Of a DNA stretch of 64,000 nucleotides, positions 52,519 to 61,639 are shown in pieces. Source of the stretch: Nocardioides daedukensis. GTDB taxonomy: Bacteria > Actinomycetota > Actinomycetes > Propionibacteriales > Nocardioidaceae. Position 1 is the stretch's first letter. Every line of letters begins with the position of its first letter. A program made the position numbers and the translations under genes. Under the pieces are notes generated by a model. That model saw only the letters and a program-made list of their open reading frames with translations. It was not told the origin of the DNA and did no database searches. The stretch is from assembly GCF_013408415.1 (NCBI RefSeq), contig NZ_JACCAA010000001.1:2852001-2916000 (forward strand). Reading direction: 5' to 3'.

Positions 52519-53961
52519 GTGACCCACACCGAAACGACGTACGACGTCATCGTGGTCGGCACCGGCGCCGCCGGCAGCACCGCTGCCATCGCGGCCCACG
52601 ACGCCGGGGCCTCGGTCCTGATGCTCGACAAGGCCTCCGAGTCCGAGGCCGGCGGCAACAGCCGGGTCTCGGGTGGTGGCTGGGCCGTACTGGATGACGA
52701 GAAGCTCGCCGCCACGTTCCTGCGGGCCATAAGCGGCGACTTCGCCCTGGCCGAAGATGTCATCGAGGCCTGGGCCCACGAGGTCGTGCAGAACTCCGCG
52801 TGGATGGAGTCGATCGGCGCCGACGTGCAGGTGTGTCCCGGGTTCCACACCCGCGCCGAGCACCACGACGCCGAGGCCAGCGAGACCTACAAGTGCATGC
52901 ACGCTGTCGGTGGCACGCTCGGCGGCTTCGCGTTCTTCGACGCAATGCGCAAGGCCACCAGCGACCGTGGCATCGAGATCCACTTCGACTCGCCGGTCAC
53001 CGAGCTGGTGCGTACCGGCGACGTCGTCACCGGTGTCCGGGTCGAGACCGCAGACGGGGTGCGGGAGTACGCCGCCCGCGGCGGCGTCGTTCTGGCGACC
53101 GGCGGGTTCCATGCCAACCGGCAGATGGTCAACGACTACCTGCGCCTGCCCTCCGCGCCGATCTGGGGCACTCCGCACAGCACCGGCGACGGGCAGCGGA
53201 TGGCGCAGGCGATCGGTGCCGACCTGTGGCACATGGGCAACATGATGACCCAGATGGGCATCGACACCGACGGCTGGGGCACCTATCTTTCACTGTTCTC
53301 CGCGAACAGCTTCCTGCATGTCAACGACGATGGCCGCCGCTATCGCAACGAGGTGATCCCGGGGCGCCACGGCCACGTGGTCGACGGCCACGGTGTCGAG
53401 CTGCACCCACTGCACGGCGCCACGATGATCTTCGACGAGCCGATGCTCACAGCCGGCCCGCTCGGCGCCGGACCCGAGCTCCTCAACGTGGGTTGGGGAC
53501 TGCTGATGGCGGGCGTGGCGTGGAGCAAGGACAACACCGCAGAGGTCGAGAGCGGGAAGATCGTCAAGGGCGCGAGTCTCGAGGACCTGGCGGCGAAGAC
53601 GGGATTGGATGCCGAGAACCTGCGGTTCGCCGTGGAGACGTTCAACCGGTCCGCAGTGGCCGGCACGGACCAGGTCTTCGGTCGCGACCCGAACCGGATG
53701 ACACCGCTGGACCTGACCGGTCCGCTCTATGCGTTGGCGGTGACTCCGATGCTCGGCTGGTCCAACGGCGGGCCGCGTCGTGACGGTCGGGCCCGGGTGC
53801 TCGATACCGGACACGAGGTGATCACCGGACTCTATGCAGCCGGTGAGGTGAGCTCGACCTACAGCTGGGGCAAGGACGGCGGCTTCCACATCGCCGACGC
53901 GCTCGCCTTCGGTCGGATAGCCGGCCGTGAGGCCGCAGCCCGCGCGGTTCCGCCCGCCTGA
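52519..53961 (+). CDS. KstD/fumarate-reductase-like FAD dehydrogenase
   Basis: A 480-residue flavoprotein from GTG 52519 (CAGGAG 7 bases upstream). DVIVVGTGAAGSTAAIAAHDAGASVLMLDKASESEAGGNSRVSGGGWAVLDDE is the FAD_binding_2 start. GVVLATGGFHANRQMVNDYL, HGATMIFDEPML and GLYAAGEVSSTYSWGKDGGFHIADALAFGRIAGREAA follow. It lacks the YPGPG motif of true KstD, so a related desaturation or reduction of a steroid or ring-degradation intermediate is likelier. Confidence 0.83.
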   Translation: MTHTETTYDVIVVGTGAAGSTAAIAAHDAGASVLMLDKASESEAGGNSRVSGGGWAVLDDEKLAATFLRAISGDFALAEDVIEAWAHEVVQNSAWMESIGADVQVCPGFHTRAEHHDAEASETYKCMHAVGGTLGGFAFFDAMRKATSDRGIEIHFDSPVTELVRTGDVVTGVRVETADGVREYAARGGVVLATGGFHANRQMVNDYLRLPSAPIWGTPHSTGDGQRMAQAIGADLWHMGNMMTQMGIDTDGWGTYLSLFSANSFLHVNDDGRRYRNEVIPGRHGHVVDGHGVELHPLHGATMIFDEPMLTAGPLGAGPELLNVGWGLLMAGVAWSKDNTAEVESGKIVKGASLEDLAAKTGLDAENLRFAVETFNRSAVAGTDQVFGRDPNRMTPLDLTGPLYALAVTPMLGWSNGGPRRDGRARVLDTGHEVITGLYAAGEVSSTYSWGKDGGFHIADALAFGRIAGREAAARAVPPA

Positions 53962-54065
53962 GGAGTCCCACCTCCACCCGATCCCGATCACCGGGAGGTG
54001 GCCGGACAACGACGCATTACCGACGTGAACTTGACGCAGACCACGCGCACAGAGAAGAGACCGAC

Positions 54066-55250
54066 ATGACCAACCCGGTGCTGGACTTCATCGAGGAGCA
54101 CGCCGACGAGATCGCGGCCCTCGGCCCCGAGAACGAGAAGCTCGGCAAGCTCACGCCGCGTGCGGCAGAGATCCTGAGGCAGAGCGGCGTCATCAAGATG
54201 CTCCAGTCCGCGAAGTACGGCGGCTCCGAGGCGCACCCGGCGGAGTTCGCCAAGACGGTCATGCGGATCGCCTCGCTCGACGGCTCGTCCGGATGGGTCT
54301 CCGGCATCGTCGGCGTGCACCCCTGGGAGATGTCGATGATGCCGGCACAGCTCCAGGAGGAGATCTGGGGCGAGGACCACGACACCTGGATCGCCTCGCC
54401 CTATGCCCCGATGGGTGTGCTGCGTCCGGTCGAGGGCGGCTACATCTTCAACGGGCGTTGGCAGTTCTCGTCCGGCACCGACCACTGCGACTGGATCTTC
54501 CTGGGCGCGTTCCTCGGTGACGAGGACGGCAAGACGATCATGCCGCCGAAGAACTACCACGTGGTCCTGCCGCGCTCCGACTACGAGATCGTCGAAGACT
54601 CGTGGGACGTCGTGGGCCTGCGTGGCACCGGCTCGAAGGACGTCATCGTCAAGGACGCCTTCATCCCCGAATACCGCGTCGTCGAGTTCGGCCGGTTCCT
54701 CAACGGCTCCCAGCTGGCCGACTCCGGCCAGACCGACCCGTGCTTCGGGATCCCGTTCACCACGGCATTCCCGCTGGGCATCACCTCGGCCGTGATCGGC
54801 ATCGCTGAGGGCGCCCTCAACGCCCACCTGGCCTACCAGAAGACCCGCGTCCAGATCACCGGCACCAAGGTGAAGGACGACCCCTACGTGCTGTTCGCGA
54901 TCAGCGCGGCCGCCGAGGAGATCAAGGCATCGCGCACCGCGATCCTCGACAACGTCACGTTCTTCTACGACAAGGCAAAGCGTGGCGAGGAAGTCACCTT
55001 CGAGGAGCGCGCCGCATCGCGTCGTACCCAGGTCGCCGCCGCGTGGCGCGCAGTCCGGGCGATGGACGAGGTGGTCGCCCGCTCGGGCGGCAACGGCATG
55101 CGGATGGACAACCCCATTCAGCGGTTCTGGCGCGACGGCCACATGGGCCTGGCGCACGCGATCCACGTGCCCGGCTCGGTGTTCCACGCCGCGGCGCTGC
55201 TCGACATCGACGTGACGCCGCCTCCCGGCCCGATGCTCTCGATGATCTGA
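54066..55250 (+). CDS. hsaA: HsaA-like flavin-dependent monooxygenase, oxygenase subunit
   Basis: A 394-residue protein of the acyl-CoA-dehydrogenase fold, class D monooxygenases. KMLQSAKYGGSEAHPAEFAKTVMRIASLDGSSGWVSGIVGVHPWEMSMMP, YIFNGRWQFSSGTDHCDWIFLGAF, WDVVGLRGTGSKDVIVKDAFIPEYRV and ARSGGNGMRMDNPIQRFWRDGHMGLAHAIHVPGSVFHAAALL match HsaA. With HsaB it converts 3-HSA to 3,4-DHSA. hsaC follows 37 bp later. Confidence 0.9.
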   Translation: MTNPVLDFIEEHADEIAALGPENEKLGKLTPRAAEILRQSGVIKMLQSAKYGGSEAHPAEFAKTVMRIASLDGSSGWVSGIVGVHPWEMSMMPAQLQEEIWGEDHDTWIASPYAPMGVLRPVEGGYIFNGRWQFSSGTDHCDWIFLGAFLGDEDGKTIMPPKNYHVVLPRSDYEIVEDSWDVVGLRGTGSKDVIVKDAFIPEYRVVEFGRFLNGSQLADSGQTDPCFGIPFTTAFPLGITSAVIGIAEGALNAHLAYQKTRVQITGTKVKDDPYVLFAISAAAEEIKASRTAILDNVTFFYDKAKRGEEVTFEERAASRRTQVAAAWRAVRAMDEVVARSGGNGMRMDNPIQRFWRDGHMGLAHAIHVPGSVFHAAALLDIDVTPPPGPMLSMI

Positions 55251-55287
55251 CCCACCCCACCTGCTCGCACGACACGAAGGACGACCA

Positions 55288-56205
55288 ATGACCGACATCC
55301 GCGGACTGGGCTATCTCAAGGTCCAGAGCCAGGACATCCCGCGTTGGCGGGAACTTACCGTCGACTGCCTCGCCATGCAGGAGACCACCGGCTCCGACCC
55401 GGACGGCCTCTACCTGCGGATGGATGAGCGGGCCGCGCGCCTGGTCGTCGTACCGGGCGACTCCGACCGCGTGCTCGCCGTCGGCTGGGAGGTGCGCGAC
55501 CAGTTCGCGCTCGCCTCCGTCGGCCGCGCGGTCGAGGCCGCCGGCTACGGGGTGAAGATGCTGGACCAGGACGAGTGCGACGAGCGTCGGATCGAGGCCG
55601 GGATCCGCTTCGACGACCCGGCAGGCACGCCGGTCGAGGTCTTCTTCGGCCCCGTCCTCGACCACAGCCCGGTTCTCACCGGCCACGGCCAGCAGTTCAT
55701 CACCGACGGGCAGGGGATGGGGCACGTCGTGCTGCCCACCACCCGGCCCGACGAGACCGTCGCGTTCTACACCGAGGTGCTCGGTTTCCTGCCCCGTGGT
55801 GCGATCCGGATCGGCGGCCCGACCTCGCCGCCGCCGGTGCGCCGGGTGCGGTTCATGGGTGTCAACCGTCGCCACCACAGCCTGGCCGTCTGCCCGGCCC
55901 CGCACGGTGAGGCACCCGGCCTGGTGCACCTGATGATGGAGGTCGACTCGCTCGACGCCGTCGGCCGTGCGCTGGACAAGGTGAACAAGGCGGGCTTCAC
56001 GCTCTCCTCCACCCTGGGTCGGCACACCAACGACAAGATGGTCTCGTTCTATGTCCGCGCGCCCGGTGGCTGGGACCTGGAATATGGCTGCGAGGGCATG
56101 CTCGTGGACGAGGAGCACTACACGGCCGAGGAGATCACCGCCGACTCCTACTGGGGCCACGACTGGTCCGGCTCCGAGCCGCTGGCTGCGTTCACCACGC
56201 CGTGA
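55288..56205 (+). CDS. hsaC: HsaC-like extradiol dioxygenase (iron-dependent)
   Basis: A 305-residue two-domain vicinal-oxygen-chelate dioxygenase. RGLGYLKVQSQDIPRWRELTVDCLAMQ opens it as in HsaC. The iron ligands are His146 (QGMGHVVL), His214 (LVHLMMEV) and Glu265 (DLEYGCEG). LGRHTNDKMVSFYVRAPGGWDLEYGCEG and SYWGHDW near the C-terminus are family hallmarks. It meta-cleaves 3,4-DHSA to 4,9-DSHA, the substrate of HsaD. Confidence 0.92.
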   Translation: MTDIRGLGYLKVQSQDIPRWRELTVDCLAMQETTGSDPDGLYLRMDERAARLVVVPGDSDRVLAVGWEVRDQFALASVGRAVEAAGYGVKMLDQDECDERRIEAGIRFDDPAGTPVEVFFGPVLDHSPVLTGHGQQFITDGQGMGHVVLPTTRPDETVAFYTEVLGFLPRGAIRIGGPTSPPPVRRVRFMGVNRRHHSLAVCPAPHGEAPGLVHLMMEVDSLDAVGRALDKVNKAGFTLSSTLGRHTNDKMVSFYVRAPGGWDLEYGCEGMLVDEEHYTAEEITADSYWGHDWSGSEPLAAFTTP

Positions 56206-57719
56206 CATCCAGCGACCCCGCCGGGACTGACGCCGGGACTGGCCCACGGCCTACTGGTGCGCCGGTCCCGGTGGCCGACGTCGAGTTCGACCACGAGGTC
56301 GACGTCGTCGTGGTCGGCTTTGGCTGTGCCGGAGCGGCCGCTGCACAGGCAGCGGCCCTGGCCGGCGCCTCGGTGGTTGTGCTGGAACGCGCCTCCGGCC
56401 CGGGCGGATCCTCGGCACAGTCCGGGGGTGAGCTCTATCTCGGCGGCGGGACCGCTGTGCAGCAGGCGTGCGGCTTCGCCGACGACGCGGACAACATGTT
56501 CGCCTATCTGGCCTCGGCGCTCGGGCCCAACGCCGACCTCGACAAGCTGCGGCTCTATTGCGACGGCAGCGTCGAGCACTTCGAATGGTTCCGCGAGTGC
56601 GGGGTGGAATTCACCGAGTCGCTCTATGACGCGCCGACCTGGATGCCGCCCACGCAGGACGGGCTGATGTGGCTGGGCGAGAACGCCTGGCCCTACACCG
56701 AGCAGGCCCGACCCGTTCCCCGCGGCCACCGGCCCTCGACCGAGGGCTGGGCCGGTCACACCGTGATGGCGGCGCTGGTCGCTGCGGCCGGCTCCGCCGG
56801 AGTCGAGACGCACGTGGACACCCGCGCGACCTCACTGGTCGTGGACGGGGACGAGGTCGTCGGGGTGGTCGCGCGGAAGTTCGGTGAGAGTGTCAGCTAT
56901 CGCGCCCGCAACGGCGTCGTGCTCACCACGGGTGGTTTCGTCGACAACGAAGACATGCTGGCAGACCACGCTCCGGCGCTGCTCGGGCACGGCAAGGTCA
57001 GTGATGGGCTCGACGACGGCTCCGGCATCGCGCTGGGCCAGTCGGTCGGCGGTGCGATCCGCCGGATGGCCTCGATCGAGGTCGCCTACACGGCGCTGCC
57101 GGCAATGCTGGTGCGCGGGATGCTGGTCAACGGTCTCGGCCAGCGCTTCATCAACGAGGACGCCTATCCGGGCGTCTTCAGCCACGCCGCGTTCCACCAG
57201 CCCGGCCCGTGCTGGGCGATCGTGGACGAGGCCGGTCTGGAGTCGATCCCCGAACAGGACCTCTGGGGTGTGCGGCCGCAGCACGCCGCCGAGACCCTGG
57301 CCGAGCTGGAGATCGACCTGGGTCTCCCGATCGGTTCCCTGGAGGCAACGGTCGGGCTCTACAACCGGCACGCCGCCGACGGCGTGGACGGGCTCTTCCA
57401 CAAGAACCCGAAGTGGGTCCGGACCCTCGAAGGTCCCTGGGCCGCCGTCGATCCCCGGCTCGGCTTCGCGCCGGCCGGGAGGACCGGCCAGACACCGGGC
57501 AGCGGCTTCTCCGGGTTCACCCTCGGTGGATTGAGGACCAGCGTCGACGGGGAGGTCATCTCCCTGGCCGGGGCACCGGTCCCCGGTCTCTTCGCCGCCG
57601 GACGGGCTACTTCCGGCATCCACGGTGACGGCTACGTGTCCGGTACGTCGCTGGGCGACGGCACCTTCTTCGGCCGCCGCGCAGGGCGGACCGTCGCCTC
57701 GCGAACCGGCAGTTGTTGA
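56202..57719 (+). CDS. KstD-like FAD dehydrogenase with repeat-encoded C-terminus
   Basis: A 505-residue flavoprotein from GTG 56202, overlapping the hsaC stop. VDVVVVGFGCAGAAAAQAAALAGASVVVLERASGPGGSSAQSGGELYLGGGT is the FAD fold; later segments are NGVVLTTGGFVDNEDML, GQRFINEDAYPGVFSHAAFHQ and LFAAGRATSGIHGDGYVSGTSLGDGTFFGRRAGRTVA. The Tyr of YPGPG is not conserved in the same context. The final residues (SRTGSC) and the TGA are coded by the first unit of a family-2 repeat, so the original end may have been altered. Confidence 0.85.
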   Translation: MTSSDPAGTDAGTGPRPTGAPVPVADVEFDHEVDVVVVGFGCAGAAAAQAAALAGASVVVLERASGPGGSSAQSGGELYLGGGTAVQQACGFADDADNMFAYLASALGPNADLDKLRLYCDGSVEHFEWFRECGVEFTESLYDAPTWMPPTQDGLMWLGENAWPYTEQARPVPRGHRPSTEGWAGHTVMAALVAAAGSAGVETHVDTRATSLVVDGDEVVGVVARKFGESVSYRARNGVVLTTGGFVDNEDMLADHAPALLGHGKVSDGLDDGSGIALGQSVGGAIRRMASIEVAYTALPAMLVRGMLVNGLGQRFINEDAYPGVFSHAAFHQPGPCWAIVDEAGLESIPEQDLWGVRPQHAAETLAELEIDLGLPIGSLEATVGLYNRHAADGVDGLFHKNPKWVRTLEGPWAAVDPRLGFAPAGRTGQTPGSGFSGFTLGGLRTSVDGEVISLAGAPVPGLFAAGRATSGIHGDGYVSGTSLGDGTFFGRRAGRTVASRTGSC

Positions 57720-57830
57720 GCGTCGAACCTGCAGTTGTTGCGCGCTGAACAGGCAATTGTTGAGCGTCGAACCGGCAGTTGTTGGTCGTCGAGCCTGCAG
57801 TTGTTGCGCGCCGAACAGGCGATTGTTGAG
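57699..57830. repeat. Family-2 repeat: six tandem 22-bp units
   Basis: Units run exactly at 57699, 57721, 57743, 57765, 57787 and 57809, each close to CGTCGAACCTGCAGTTGTTG plus two bases. All are in the same orientation. The first overlaps the end of the flavoprotein gene and supplies its stop codon; units 3 and 6 share the variant GAACAGGC(A/G)ATTGTTG. The next 114 bp to the HsaA-like stop (57945) show only a short AACGG/CCGTT dyad. Confidence 0.92.
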
Positions 57831-57944
57831 GTTCTAACGGATCACCCGTTGTGGACCCAAACCGCGGGCGTACGCCGACTGGCGGGGCGCCCGCGTGCGT
57901 CGTGCGGCCGGCACGGGCTGAGCACCCTGCCGGGCGCCCTCGAC

Positions 57945-59111
57945 TCAGATCAGGTTGTCCTCGACGGTGATCCCGAACGCACCCTTGCCGTGCAGCGCGA
58001 GGGTGCGTTCCACATCGTTGGCCACGTGCACCGAACCCGCGTGGGCATCGCGCCACGCGCGCCCGATCGGGTTGTCGCGGCGCAACGAGTTGCCGCCGGC
58101 GGTCTTGAACAGGATGTCGATGGCGGTGAGTGCGCGCTCGGTCCCGCGGACCTGGTCGCGACGGGTGCGCAGGCGCAGCTCCATCGGGATCTCCGCACCG
58201 GCCGAGGCAGCGGCGTACATCTCCGCGATGTTGCGGTCCATCTGCAGGATCGCGGCGTCGATCTCGGAGGACGCCCGCGCCACGGCGATCTGGGCGAACT
58301 GGTCCTCCGCGAAGCGGCCACCGCCGAGGCTGAGCCGCATCCGGTCCGCCATCGCGTCGACGTACGACGTGAGCCCGCCGGCCACGGTGCCGAGCAGGGG
58401 AGCGGTGACCGTCGTGGTGAACAGCGCCCCGAACGACATCCGGTAGAGCGGGCCCTTGTTGACCTTCTGGCCCGGGCCCTCGAGGCGGGAGTGCACGAAG
58501 TTGCGCAGGCTGCGGTGGGCCGGGACGAAGACGTCGTCGACGACCACGTCGTTGCTGCCGGTGCCGCGCAGGCCGATGGTGTCCCAGACGTCGAGGACGG
58601 TGACCTCCGAGCGGGGGACCAGGGTGGTGATGAAGTCCACCGGCTTGTCGTCGGCGTCCACGGCGAGCGCCCCGAGCAGGACCCAGTCGGCGTGGTCGAT
58701 CCCGGAGGCGAAGCTCCACCGGCCGTTGAGGCGGTAGCCCCCATCGACCGCGGTCAGCTTGCCGATCGGCGCATAGGAGGAGGCGATCAGGGCGTTGGAG
58801 TCGTCGGCCCACACCTCGTCCTGCGCAGCCTTGGGGAAGATGCCGAGCTGCCACGGGTGGACGCCCATCACCGAGGCCACCCATCCGGTGGAGCCGCAGG
58901 CGCCGGCGATCGCCCGGACCGACTCGTAGAACTCGATCGGGTTCCGCTCGAGCCCGCCGCACCGCTTCGGCTGCAGGAGCCTGAAGAAACCGGCCTCGGT
59001 GAGCTCGGCGATGGTCTCGGCGGGAACGCGACGAGCCTCTTCCGTCTCCACCGCACGCGCGGCGATGATGGGGAGGAGGTCACGGACGTTGTCGAGCACC
59101 TGATCGTTCAC
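57945..59111 (-). CDS. Second HsaA-like flavin-dependent monooxygenase
   Basis: A 388-residue protein from GTG 59111 (MNDQVLDNVRDLLPIIAARAVETEEARRVPAETIAELTEAGFFRLLQPKRCGGLERNPIEFYESVRAIAGACGSTGWVASVMGVHPWQLGIFP). Upstream readings run into the kshA promoter and lack similarity. It retains FASGIDHADWVLLGAL, WDTIGLRGTGSNDVVVDDVFVP and DNPIGRAWRDAHAGSVHVANDVERTL. It is a paralogue of hsaA (54066) and may act on a different phenolic seco-steroid. It is divergent from kshA. Confidence 0.88.
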   Translation of the reverse strand: MNDQVLDNVRDLLPIIAARAVETEEARRVPAETIAELTEAGFFRLLQPKRCGGLERNPIEFYESVRAIAGACGSTGWVASVMGVHPWQLGIFPKAAQDEVWADDSNALIASSYAPIGKLTAVDGGYRLNGRWSFASGIDHADWVLLGALAVDADDKPVDFITTLVPRSEVTVLDVWDTIGLRGTGSNDVVVDDVFVPAHRSLRNFVHSRLEGPGQKVNKGPLYRMSFGALFTTTVTAPLLGTVAGGLTSYVDAMADRMRLSLGGGRFAEDQFAQIAVARASSEIDAAILQMDRNIAEMYAAASAGAEIPMELRLRTRRDQVRGTERALTAIDILFKTAGGNSLRRDNPIGRAWRDAHAGSVHVANDVERTLALHGKGAFGITVEDNLI

Positions 59112-59187
59112 CCGGTCACGATGCAGTTTCCAGCCTCGCAACAGTGGGCGGTCTTCCGATGAGTGGGACTGCCGAGCCCCAGGGGAA

Positions 59188-59232
59188 GGGGTGCCATTGA
59201 CACTCGAATGAGAGATGGTCGTAGGGCACCCC
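59188..59232. promoter_or_regulatory. Inverted repeat flanking the kshA promoter
   Basis: GGGGTGCC (59188-59195) and GGCACCCC (59225-59232) form a perfect 8-bp inverted pair. Between them lies TTGACA (about 59197) as a -35 candidate and a second small dyad, CATTGACACTCGAATG. No canonical KstR site is visible. Confidence 0.5.
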
Positions 59233-59259
59233 CAGCCCGAACTTGGACGGAGACATGTC

Positions 59260-60426
59260 ATGACTGCAGTCGAGGACGAAGTCCGTCGCATCGAAGCCGA
59301 TGCGGCACCCACGCGATTCGCCCGCGGATGGCACTGCCTGGGCCTGGCCAAGGACTTCCAGGACGGAAAGCCGCACCAGGTCAACGCCTTCGGCGAGAAG
59401 CTCGTCGTCTTCTGCGGTGAGGACGGCAAGGTCAACGTGCTCGACGGCTACTGCCGGCACATGGGCGGCGACCTGTCCCAGGGCACGGTCAAGGGCAACG
59501 AGATCGCCTGCCCGTTCCACGACTGGCGCTGGGGTGGCGACGGCAAGTGCAAGGCAATCCCCTATGCCCGCCGCGTCCCGCTCCGTGCCCGCACCGCGTC
59601 CTGGCCGACGATGGTCCAGGACGGCATGCTCTTCGTCTGGAACGACCCCCAGGGCAACCCGCCCCCGGCCGACGTGACGATCCCCAAGATCGACGGCGTC
59701 GAGGACGAGGGTTGGACCGACTGGCAGTGGTACTCGATCAAGATCGAGGGCGCCAACTGCCGCGAGATCGTCGACAACGTCGTGGACATGGCGCACTTCT
59801 TCTACGTGCACTACTCCTTCCCGACCTACTTCAAGAACATCTTCGAAGGCACCACCGCCACTCAGTTCATGAACGGTGAGGGCCGCGAGGACGTGATGCG
59901 CCCGCAGAGCGCCGGGAGCAACGCGCCCAAGGCGACCGGCAACTCCTCGGTGGCCTCCTACCACGGCCCGTCCTTCATGATCGACGACCTCGTCTACCAC
60001 TACGAGGGCTACGACGTGAAGAGCGTGCTGATCAACTGCCACTACCCGGTCGACGAGAACTCCTTCGTCCTGCAGTACGGCATCATCGTCGAGAAGCTGC
60101 CCGGCATGGACGACTCCGAGGCCGACGCGATGGCCCGCAAGATGGGCGACTTCATCAAGATCGGCTTCGAGCAGGACGTCACGATCTGGAAGAACAAGGC
60201 CCGGATCGACAACCCGCTGCTCTGCGAGGAGGACGGGCCGGTCTACCAGCTGCGTCGATGGTACGAGCAGTTCTATGTCGACGTCGAGGACATCACTCCC
60301 GAGATGACGGACCGCTTCGAGTTCGAGATCGACACCAGCCGCCCGAACGAGGCATGGAAGGCCGAGGTCGCGCAGAACGTCGAGGCCCGCAAGCAGGCAT
60401 CCGCCGAGCAGGGCCAGACGGTCTGA
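59260..60426 (+). CDS. kshA: 3-Ketosteroid 9-alpha-hydroxylase, oxygenase component
   Basis: A 388-residue Rieske oxygenase. The [2Fe-2S] ligands are Cys65 and His67 (YCRHMGGDLSQG) and Cys84 and His87 (CPFHDWRWGGDGKC). The mononuclear iron site is His179 and His184 (NVVDMAHFFYVHYSFPTYFKN) with Asp306 (GFEQDVTIWKNK). RGWHCLGLAKDF opens as in KshA. With a reductase (KshB, not in this window) it 9-alpha-hydroxylates 3-ketosteroids, opening ring B after delta-1 desaturation. It is followed by a one-base-overlapping small gene. Confidence 0.93.
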   Translation: MTAVEDEVRRIEADAAPTRFARGWHCLGLAKDFQDGKPHQVNAFGEKLVVFCGEDGKVNVLDGYCRHMGGDLSQGTVKGNEIACPFHDWRWGGDGKCKAIPYARRVPLRARTASWPTMVQDGMLFVWNDPQGNPPPADVTIPKIDGVEDEGWTDWQWYSIKIEGANCREIVDNVVDMAHFFYVHYSFPTYFKNIFEGTTATQFMNGEGREDVMRPQSAGSNAPKATGNSSVASYHGPSFMIDDLVYHYEGYDVKSVLINCHYPVDENSFVLQYGIIVEKLPGMDDSEADAMARKMGDFIKIGFEQDVTIWKNKARIDNPLLCEEDGPVYQLRRWYEQFYVDVEDITPEMTDRFEFEIDTSRPNEAWKAEVAQNVEARKQASAEQGQTV

Positions 60427-60785
60427 TGGCTGTCCGTCCCGACAACCGTCTCGATGACGGCCCGATGCAGCCGGTCGAGTGCTCGGCCTGCGGGGCCTGC
60501 GTCCTGGTCCGCAAGAGCAGCTGGGAGCAGACCTCGCTGCAGTGGTCGGCGCAGGCCATCGAGGCCTGCGTCGAGCGGCGGGCCGCCTCCCCGCGGTCGG
60601 GTCCCAACGGTGCCGCCTTCTCCGGTTGCGCGTCGCTGCGTGACTCGGTCACCGCAGCCGTGAACCGCGGCGACGTGGTGGTCCAGATCGAGGACCCGCT
60701 CAAGACGAACCCCGAAGCGATGGCCGGTGGCACGGGTCATGGACATGGTCACGGCCATGGTGGACAGGAGCACGCACACGCATGA
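60426..60785 (+). CDS. Cys/His-rich small protein coupled to kshA
   Basis: A 119-residue protein; ATG 60426 overlaps the kshA stop by one base. It contains VECSACGACVLVRKSSWEQTSLQW, i.e. C-x2-C-x2-C at about 19-25, with further Cys near 48 and 68, and a C-terminal tail GHGHGHGHGGQEHAHA. The Cys motif could hold iron-sulphur or zinc; the tail should bind metal. No family name is assigned. Its position and coupling suggest it serves KshA, for example in electron transfer or metal supply. It also overlaps the next SDR gene (ATGA). Confidence 0.8.
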   Translation: MAVRPDNRLDDGPMQPVECSACGACVLVRKSSWEQTSLQWSAQAIEACVERRAASPRSGPNGAAFSGCASLRDSVTAAVNRGDVVVQIEDPLKTNPEAMAGGTGHGHGHGHGGQEHAHA

Positions 60786-61591
60786 GCAACAACATCACCG
60801 TCGAGAAGTACGGCCCCTGGGCGGTCATTGCCGGCGGCTCCGAGGGCGTCGGCGCATCGTTCGCCGACCAGCTCGCCGCAGCCGGACTCAACCTCGTCCT
60901 GCTGGCCCGCAAGCCGGGCCCGCTCGAGGAGACCGCCGAAGCAGTACGACGTACCCACGGCGTCGAGGTCCGCACCCTGTCGGTGGATCTGACCGAGCCC
61001 GGCGCAACCAAGCAGATCGCCGAGCTCACCGAGGACGTTGAGGTCGGCCTGCTCGTCTTCAATGCCGGCGCCAACACCTATGGCCACGAGTTCGTCACCG
61101 GTGACCTTGACCGGTTCGGCAAGGTGATCGAGCTGAACATCAACGCACAGCTCGCACTCGTGCAGCTCTTCGGCGCCCCGATGAAGGAGCGTCGCCGCGG
61201 CGGACTCCTGCTGGTGGGCTCGCTGGCCGGCTTCCTGGGATCGGCGCAGATCAGCATCTATGCCGCGGTCAAGGCGTTCTGCCGGATCTTCGCCGAGGGC
61301 CTGTGGGTGGAGATGCGTGAACACGACGTGGATGTGCTCGAGTTCGTCCTCGGCGTCACCCGGACCCCTGCGATGGCGCGCGCCGGCTTGAACATGGACA
61401 TGCCCGGCCTGCACGTCTCCGAGCCCGAGGACGTGGCTCGCCAGGCATTGGCCGCGCTGGGCAACGGCCCGGTGCAGGTCGCCGAGGGCAACGAGAAGGG
61501 CGTCGAGATCCGCTCCGGGGTCGACCGGACGAAGCTGGTGCTCGGCGCCTACGAGGCCTCGAAGAAGATGCTTCCGCCGAGCTCGAAGTAG
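60782..61591 (+). CDS. Short-chain dehydrogenase/reductase
   Basis: A 269-residue SDR: WAVIAGGSEGVGASFADQLAAAGLNLVLLARKPG with an AGGSEGVG cofactor motif, VFNAGANTYGHEFV, LLLVGSLAGFLGSAQISIYAAVKAFCRIFAEGLWVEMREHDVDVLEFVLGVTRTP. Catalytic Ser, Tyr and Lys are present. The long substrate region resembles DltE/17-beta-HSD12-like SDRs. It is the third gene of the kshA operon and may be a hydroxysteroid dehydrogenase. Confidence 0.88.
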   Translation: MSNNITVEKYGPWAVIAGGSEGVGASFADQLAAAGLNLVLLARKPGPLEETAEAVRRTHGVEVRTLSVDLTEPGATKQIAELTEDVEVGLLVFNAGANTYGHEFVTGDLDRFGKVIELNINAQLALVQLFGAPMKERRRGGLLLVGSLAGFLGSAQISIYAAVKAFCRIFAEGLWVEMREHDVDVLEFVLGVTRTPAMARAGLNMDMPGLHVSEPEDVARQALAALGNGPVQVAEGNEKGVEIRSGVDRTKLVLGAYEASKKMLPPSSK

Positions 61592-61599
61592 TCCACACT

Positions 61600-61639
61600 G
61601 CACAAGGACCCCGCGGCCTCGGCCTCGGGGTCCTTGTGC
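61600..61639. terminator. Bidirectional terminator hairpin
   Basis: GCACAAGGACCCCG (61600-61613) and CGGGGTCCTTGTGC (61626-61639) form a 14-bp perfect stem with a 12-base loop. It lies 8 bp after the SDR stop, between convergent genes. Confidence 0.85.
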
